Source of the DNA: Stentor coeruleus
Lineage: Eukaryota > Ciliophora > Heterotrichea > Heterotrichida > Stentoridae
Direction: 5' to 3'
Assembly: GCA_001970955.1 (NCBI GenBank)
Contig: MPUH01001136.1
Span: 1-23,129, forward strand
Length of the DNA stretch: 23,129 bases
Below are positions 18,081-23,129 of this stretch, piece by piece. Numbering within the stretch: the stretch's first letter is position 1; each line of letters opens with the position of its first letter. The notes beneath the pieces are model-generated. The model worked only from the letters and a program-made list of their open reading frames with translations, was not told where the DNA came from and did not search any database. Made by a program: the position numbers and the translations under genes.

Positions 18081-18488
18081 CTTGAAATTATGAAAAGCAA
18101 TAGAAGATTTGGAATTTTGGGATATTCGGGGATTAAAGTGAGATTTTAGAGTTTTGAGGTTTTTTGGAGGAAGGTGAAGGGAAGATAGTTGATTGTGGGT
18201 TTGAGAAATAACCGCGAAAGACTTGAATTTTGGGATTAGAGTGGATTTTTTTTTTTGTGTTTTGAAGGCTGCTTTGATTATTTTTTTGAGGAAGTTCGTG
18301 GTTTTTTAGGGCAAAAGTAGAAGTTTTAGGAGAAGATTTTTATATAAAGTTAATAGTAATTTTGCTGATGATTATGATAGATTTTGCAAGCTTAAATGCA
18401 TATTTTTTATATAAAATGGTTAAGTCATTCTTGTATTAGTTTTCTGAAGCGATTTTATATTAATAAAAACTAATGAAGAATTTAAAGC
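18081..18488. promoter_or_regulatory. 5' flank of the kinase gene
   Basis: The plus strand is G/T-rich to about 18350 (A/C-rich when read with the kinase), including a run of ten T at 18249-18258. No discrete motif can be supported. The 3' end merges into the hendecad-repeat remnant. Confidence 0.45.
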
Positions 18489-18728
18489 TAAACATGAAAA
18501 AGTTATTCTAATATCAAAATAATGAATGAAAAAAATGAATCTAATTTCAAGGTGATGGATGAAAAAGTTATTACTAATTTCAAGATGATGAATGAAAAAG
18601 TGGAAGCTATAGATGAAAAAATGAATGCTTTTCAGAATAAAGTAGGTGAAATTGAAGGAGCAATCAGCAGCATTAATGAAAATATTCAATTGCTTTTAAG
18701 TGTTCTTTCAAAGAAATCAGACTTATAA
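18489..18728 (+). pseudogene. Remnant with 33-nt (11-residue) coiled-coil repeats
   Basis: The intact part is a 68-codon ATG frame at 18522-18728. It begins with three 33-nt units at 18522-18554, 18555-18587 and 18588-18620, translating as MNEKNESNFKV, MDEKVITNFKM and MNEKVEAIDEK, and continues as a helix to LLLSVLSKKSDL. A fourth related unit lies just upstream (about 18490-18521) but has lost one base (ATTCTAAT instead of ATTACTAAT). That puts it out of frame and ends the upstream frame at TAA. Eleven-residue repeats form hendecad coiled coils. Either this is a decayed larger gene or a very small coiled-coil protein translated from the internal ATG. No homologous family is recognised. Confidence 0.45.
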
Positions 18729-18898
18729 CAAAGTTATAGTTAAATAAAAATTCCACTAATTTGCGTATAATAAAATATTACAATCGATATTAATATAATA
18801 TGCATAAAACCAAATATTTTATAAGATTTTCTAGTGTGAGAAGGGGATTTTTAGAAAAAAAATTTTGATTTAAATGTTTAAATATAGGATGCTAAGTA

Positions 18899-20002
18899 TT
18901 ATATTTTTAAATTTGTAGTATATTGATAAATAGTAATCGCAAGCCTAGAATGGTAATCAGCCAATTCTATATCATACTGTGCCATAGAAAGTAAAAACTG
19001 TGAACTTTCTTCATCACAAAAAGCTGGAAATGCTGATAAAGGTATCGGTTCTTCTAATTGCCATAAACATTTTATAACCCATCTAAGCCCTTCTTCTCTT
19101 ATATCTAATCCTTGTTTTAATATTTTCATATAAATCGAAACTAAAGTGCTTTTTAATAACGTTTGTTCTTTTTTTAATTCCCTTTTCAAAGATATAAGAT
19201 TTTCTTTTTCCCTTTCTCTATCTTCAATCATATTTGTATATTTTTCTTTCATTATAGAGATTTCACTAGTCAATGCTTGTTTTTCTTGTCTAATTTTTTC
19301 TCTGAGTAGATAATGTTCATGGACTTCACCTAATTTAAATAGTTTTTTAAGCTGAATATTCCTTGCTACAAGTAAAATCGCTGATTCTTGTTGATGTAAT
19401 TTGTTAAATCTTCATCTGTGAATTCTTTATTTATACATTCAAGATCATCTTTTAGTCTTTTTATTGATGATTCTTGTCTTTCGATTTCTGCTGATATGAT
19501 TTGTAGGTCGTGTAACATGGTGTTTATTATAAGATTGTTTTTCATTGTTACTTTTGAATACTCATCTTTCAGTATTTTGTTTTTGTTTCTTTCTTCGTTT
19601 ATTATTGAATATGGGGTTTTATTTCTATCAATGTCTGAATCTCGGTTAAAGTCTTCTGCGCTTATTTGAGTTATAGTAGAAGGATCATAAGTAACTGAAA
19701 GTCTATGGCGAAATGTGTATTTTTTAGCTGTTGATCTTGGGCTTTGAGCTGAAGAATTGTGTCGCCAATGGTTGAGTTTTTCTACTTGGTCGTGGTCTTC
19801 GTTTTTTTCTTTTATTATAGAACCTCGTTTTGTCCGTTTACCTTTTAGTAAGTCTTTCAGTTCTTCGACTGTGCAGAATGTGCTATCTGTTCAAAAACCA
19901 CTTTATCATCATGATTTTTCATACCTAAATCAACTATATGTAAGAATAATTCAGCACTTACATTAAGTTCTTTAAGTAAATTGTCAAGTAAAGTGCTTTC
20001 AT
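18899..20002 (-). pseudogene. Coiled-coil gene with disrupted frame
   Basis: A long coding-like stretch runs in two frames. Frame A is open from about 19892 to the TAG at 19366-19368 and contains DSTFCTVEELKDLLKGKR, then KTPYSIINEERNKNKI. Frame B is open from about 19411 to the stop at 18899 and contains QQESAILLVARNIQLKKL, then LREKIRQEKQALTSE and the C-terminal domain ending TTNLKI. One missing base in the AAATTAC stretch near 19398 would join them. No GT...AG interval of 15 or 16 nt does. Upstream of 19887 a third frame reads ESTLLDNLLKELNVSAELF, again offset by one base. The intact product would exceed 350 residues and be mostly coiled coil with an alpha-helical C-terminal module. Two single-base breaks suggest a pseudogene, or assembly errors. 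The 5' part lies in the right inverted-repeat arm. No family is recognised. Confidence 0.65.
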
Positions 20003-20660
20003 CTTTTTTATATTCTTATACTAATATTTAAGGTTCGCTATATATAACATAAGACTATTTTATGCTGAATTTAAATCTTAAGATATTTATGCTTTATTTA
20101 TAGCACACACAATAAGCAAAATTTAAACAGAACTTAAATAATCTATAATATAAAAACTGTTAATTACTTATTTTTATTATAATTTTCATAGATTTTTTTA
20201 AAGATAAATTGGATTCTTAGGCAGTACGCAAAGTATAAAGATAGGAGAAAATGTATTTTTTTTGGGTGCAAGAGGATTGAAGAATATGTGGAATTGGGGC
20301 TGAGGGAAGAAGGTGGAGGATTTTATTTAGGTGCTAGTTTTTATGATTGAAAGGATGAGGGTATAGGTTTGGTTGCCGGGCTGTGGTAAAATTTGTGGAT
20401 ATATTTTTTGATAAGGATTTTAAGATATTTTTGTATATGATAAATGTTTAAATCCAATTCATTATTTCAATCAAAAGTATTCTAATTCAATCCTTAGCAA
20501 CTCTTATCTTCACATACATTAATTTCTTACACAAATCTTTTTTTCTTAATAAAAACTATAGAAAATTATGCTAAAATTCAATGCAATCCTATTATCCACA
20601 TTTCTATAATGTTAAGTAATCTGTATCGCTTATTCTCAGGGACCTTAGCAAGTTTTTAGG
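19734..20660. repeat. Right arm of the large inverted duplication
   Basis: Its reverse complement matches bases 1-830. The outer end is GACCTTAGCAAGTTTTTAGG at 20641-20660, pairing with bases 1-20. The inner end is ATCTTGGGCTTTGAGCTG at 19734-19751, pairing with 813-830. This arm is about 97 bases longer because of a 75-nt insertion (20122-20202) and small indels. It carries the 5' flank and first ~150 codons of the coiled-coil gene. A transketolase pseudogene begins immediately outside it. Confidence 0.95.
20122..20202. mobile_element. 75-nt arm-specific insertion flanked by TTTAAA
   Basis: The left arm reads ATC-TTTAAA-TTTTGC without interruption at the equivalent site (448-453). Here two TTTAAA copies (20122-20127 and 20197-20202) flank 69 nt of extra AT-rich sequence, as expected for an insertion that duplicated its target or for a segment excised from the other copy. 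AATCTAT occurs near both ends in opposite orientation, giving a poor inverted repeat. It codes for nothing. It could be a miniature transposon trace or an unexcised internal eliminated sequence. A simple deletion between TTTAAA repeats in the left arm is equally compatible. Confidence 0.5.
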
Positions 20661-20664
20661 TTTA

Positions 20665-21152
20665 TTCAAATCTCACAGCAAAGTTCAGAATCCACTCAAT
20701 TAAAATGACTTGTGCCCTCAAACTCAGGCCATCCTACCTCCTGTTTATCAATCGCCGAGATAATTTCCGTGCTGTTTGTCCATCTATCGGTATGCATTAT
20801 TTCCTTAATAACCTAAAAACCCTAACAATAATAAATTGGTCAAGGTCTTTCTGCAGCTTGTGGTATGGCTTATAGTATGAAAAATATTAAAAAAGTTTAT
20901 TAAGATATATCAATGCTTTGATTAATAATCAAAACCAGTAACTCAAATTATATATGCAAATACACAAAAATTTTATGTAAAGGCTATGTGGTTCGTGAAA
21001 ACAATGAAGATAGAATAACAGTTGTAGGAGCAGGAGCTACTTTGCATGAAACTATAAAAGCTAGTCGAATACTAGAAAAATAAGGGACTTATATAAGAGT
21101 TGTTGATATGTTTTCTGTAAGACATATAGATAAAAGGATTATTGTTTTATAA
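20665..21152 (+). pseudogene. Transketolase pseudogene (fragmentary)
   Basis: Three separated pieces of transketolase, the thiamine-diphosphate enzyme of the pentose-phosphate pathway, occur in order. (1) 20665-20830: AKFRIHSIKMTCA, then after a one-base insertion (CCC for CC) SNSGHPTSCLSIAEIISVLF, then in another frame GMHYF; the SGHPTSC cofactor-domain motif is diagnostic. (2) about 20838-20902: GQGLSAACGMAYSMKNIKKVY, followed by TAA. (3) 20928-21152: PVTQIIYANTQKFYV, a frame change, then DRITVVGAGATLHETIKAS, an in-frame TAA at 21081, and IRVVDMFSVRHIDKR. Most of the enzyme (roughly residues 145-460 of a ~620-residue protein) and the end of the C-terminal domain are missing. There is no possible active product. 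A functional transketolase must lie elsewhere in the genome. Confidence 0.92.
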
Positions 21153-21784
21153 AATTATTTGAATTTTCTATCATAGCTTGAGTTTTTATAGACTTTTTAG
21201 AGAAATTAGTTATGTTAAGGAGAATAGCAATATTCCTATCATTAAAATATTTTTCTCGGCTTAATTTGAAATAAAATTTGCTTATCTTAAGATAGAATAA
21301 TAAGAATGATAAATTAGAAAAACTAAGTACTGCCTAATCTTAAAACCATAAAGTTTATTATCAAATACCTTAAAAGTTAGTATTGGGTAAAAACAAAATT
21401 TCAAGTTTGCATTTGAAAAGGTGGATTGATAAGAATATATGTAATCTATTTAATTTAAATAATAAATAAGATATTGTGCATAAATAGTAGGTTATCCTTC
21501 ATTTAACTCTTGATTTAGAAATGAGCTAAATTAAACTTATAATGGTATCTGATAAATTCTGGTAAAAATCTATAAAATGGGAGAAAATATTTATAAGTTT
21601 ACGAAAGGTTAAAGCTCTTAACTTTACTTGCTATTCATCAAATAACCAAATTTTTTAATAATTCTTTATCTAAAAGCTAGAGGATTTACTATCAAAGTTA
21701 GATACTTGGCTGAAATATAAAAAAGTTTGAATTATGATTATCGTTTAAAATTTTGTTAGCGACCATAAAAATAATTGGTTATAA
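21153..21784. other. Intergenic region 5' of the WD40 gene
   Basis: AT-rich with short stop-filled frames. I found no remaining transketolase pieces after 21152, no repeat and no RNA gene. The last bases (TTGGTTATAAATG) place an in-frame TAA directly before the WD40 start codon. Confidence 0.5.
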
Positions 21785-23129
21785 ATGTCTATTACTTTGA
21801 AAGAAAATCTTCTTCCAAAAAGTGAACTTAATTCTCAGATGAATACTCTTGAAATCAATTCTAAACAAAAAATAAAGCACACTGAAGACGATGAAGCAAT
21901 AATAGAAATTGACAAAGCCTGGAAGTACCTAAAAATAGAATCTAAACTAGACCTTCCACAAAAATTTGCCACTGTTTTTGAAAATCATTCAAGTTATGTG
22001 TGGTGTGTGTGCTTTAGTCCAGATAGCAAATTATTAGCTAGTGCATCAGATGACAAGTCTATTAAAATATATGACTTTATTGAAAAAAAAGAGCTTTTAA
22101 CTTTTTTAGGACATGATTCAGCAATTTGCAGTATAGATTTCAGTCCTGATGGCAAGTTTTTGGTTAGTGGGTCGGAAGATAAGAGCATCAAAGTTTGGAA
22201 TCTTGCTAAAGAAAAAGAAGAATTTTCATTGACAGGACATGCTGACGTAATATATAGTGTGTGCTTTAGTCCAGATGGAATCTTAATAGCTAGTGGGTCA
22301 GGGGATAATCTTATAAAAATCTGGAATTTTAAGGAGAAAAAAGAAGTGTTCACTTTTGTAGGGCACACAGATTATATTAGAAGCGTAAGTTTTAGTCCAG
22401 ACAGTAAGCTTTTAGCAAGTGGATCTGATGATTTTTCTATAAAAATTTGGAGTATTCCTGAAAAAAAAGAAATCTGTACTTTGCTGGGACATAAGAAATA
22501 TGTGATGAGTGTTAGTTTTAGCCCAGACGGCAAAATATTAGCAAGTGGGGCCCCTGGTGATAATCTTATAAAAATATGGAATCTCGAAAAAAAAATGGAA
22601 GAGTTCAGCTATATAGGCCATAGAAGTCCAATAAGAAGTGTGAGTTTTAGTTCAGACGGTCATTTTTTGGTAAGTGGGTCGAATGATTACTCAATAAAGG
22701 TATGGAATCTTCAAGAAAAAAGTCTTGAATACACACTTCCCGCACATAAAAACTTTGTGCTAAGTGTGAGGTTTAGTCCAAATGGGAAGTTTATGGCAAG
22801 TGGATCTGGCGATAATTTAATAAAAATATTGAGGGTTGAAGAGAAAAACCAAAATATTACACTTCAAAGCAATACAGACAAAATATTGAATGTGAATATT
22901 AGTCCTGATGGAAAACTAATAGCAGGTGCAACTTCTGAAAAACTTATTAAAATATGGAATTTTAACGAAAATAAAGAACAATTCACACTTTCCGGACACA
23001 CAGATAAGATAAACAGTGTGTGCTTTAGTCCGGATAATAAATTTTTAGCAAGTGCATCTTTAGATAAAACATTAAAAATCTGGAACTTGCAGGATCGAAA
23101 AGAAGAATTTACTCTCACAAGCCTAAAAG
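21785..23129 (+). CDS. WD40-repeat protein, 3' end beyond the window (448+ aa visible)
   Basis: Start ATG at 21785, preceded by in-frame TAA. The frame stays open to the window edge, so the gene is 3'-partial. After a ~70-residue polar N-terminal region (MSITLKENLLPKSEL onward), nine WD40 repeats of about 42 residues follow. Each has the pattern GH...I.SV.FSPDGK.LASGS.D..IKIWN. The last visible residues start a tenth. Repeat 8 has degenerate landmarks (SNTDKIL for GH, GATSEK for GSxD). More than seven repeats implies two propellers or a longer array. WD40 propellers are protein-interaction platforms; with no other domain visible the partner cannot be named. Repeats are also similar at the DNA level, so the array is probably still expanding or homogenising. 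Confidence 0.96.
   Translation, partial: MSITLKENLLPKSELNSQMNTLEINSKQKIKHTEDDEAIIEIDKAWKYLKIESKLDLPQKFATVFENHSSYVWCVCFSPDSKLLASASDDKSIKIYDFIEKKELLTFLGHDSAICSIDFSPDGKFLVSGSEDKSIKVWNLAKEKEEFSLTGHADVIYSVCFSPDGILIASGSGDNLIKIWNFKEKKEVFTFVGHTDYIRSVSFSPDSKLLASGSDDFSIKIWSIPEKKEICTLLGHKKYVMSVSFSPDGKILASGAPGDNLIKIWNLEKKMEEFSYIGHRSPIRSVSFSSDGHFLVSGSNDYSIKVWNLQEKSLEYTLPAHKNFVLSVRFSPNGKFMASGSGDNLIKILRVEEKNQNITLQSNTDKILNVNISPDGKLIAGATSEKLIKIWNFNENKEQFTLSGHTDKINSVCFSPDNKFLASASLDKTLKIWNLQDRKEEFTLTSLK

Noticed and set aside
18420..18689. 89-codon minus-strand frame with repeated FFIHHLEI
   Set aside because: It is the antisense shadow of the 33-nt repeats coding MNEK/MDEK units.
19924..19951. GTAAGT...ATATAG interval of 28 nt as an intron in the right-arm gene
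   Set aside because: The length does not fit the 15-nt introns seen here, and removing it gives an immediate TGA.
21994..22368. Minus-strand frames within the WD40 gene (also 22864-23118)
   Set aside because: They are antisense of a highly repetitive, strongly conserved plus-strand coding region.
1..23129. Alternative ciliate genetic codes (TAA/TAG as Gln, TGA as Trp)
   Set aside because: Long conserved genes contain no in-frame TAA, TAG or TGA, and tryptophans in them are TGG. Two genes end in TGA and the others that could be read end in TAA.
1..23129. tRNA, rRNA, snRNA, CRISPR or operon-like structure
   Set aside because: No T-loop-like GTTCGA context with matching arms, no rRNA stretches and no spaced direct-repeat array was found by reading. 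A tRNAscan/Infernal run would be needed to exclude small RNAs.

Overview
The window is AT-rich eukaryotic nuclear DNA and most likely macronuclear sequence of a heterotrich ciliate of the Stentor type. The reasons are compact genes with short intergenic gaps, TAA/TGA stops with no in-frame TAA or TAG used as glutamine, all tryptophans in the long frames encoded by TGG, and two introns of exactly 15 nt (9403-9417 and 18064-18078) that restore the reading frame of clearly conserved proteins. Fifteen-nucleotide introns are a heterotrich hallmark. The standard stop usage points to Stentor rather than Blepharisma. The species assignment is inference.

Layout: bases 1-830 are the left arm of a large diverged inverted duplication whose right arm is 19734-20660. 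The ~19 kb between the arms carries ordinary single-copy genes. From left to right these are a small coiled-coil protein (1463-1852, -), a basic Ser/Pro-rich protein (2629-3225, -), ribosomal protein uS12/RPS23 (3963-4394, -), a compact chorein-N/VPS13-like lipid-transfer candidate (4495-6522, -), a coiled-coil protein (6589-7839, +), a helical protein with a basic tail and a 15-nt intron (8200-9537, -), a USP-fold protein lacking its catalytic Cys and His (10021-12402, +), a Rab GTPase (13183-13785, +), the mitochondrial calcium uniporter MCU (14456-15313, -), and an AMPK/SNF1-like kinase whose start codon is split by a 15-nt intron (16545-18080, -).

Right of that the sequence decays: a hendecad-repeat remnant (18489-18728), a frameshifted coiled-coil gene (18899-20002, -) whose 5' end lies in the right arm, and a badly degraded transketolase pseudogene (20665-21152). 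A WD40-repeat gene then begins at 21785 and runs off the right edge.

The genes are housekeeping and signalling genes with no sign of an operon or a joint pathway, and I see no dedicated new multi-gene system. The points most worth a second look are the start codon split by a tiny intron, so that an unspliced message reads AUG-UAA; the apparent pseudo-deubiquitinase; the inverted duplication, whose arms differ by a precise 75-nt insertion flanked by TTTAAA and by a swapped ~105-nt block; and alternating C-rich/G-poor and G-rich/C-poor strand patches along the window.
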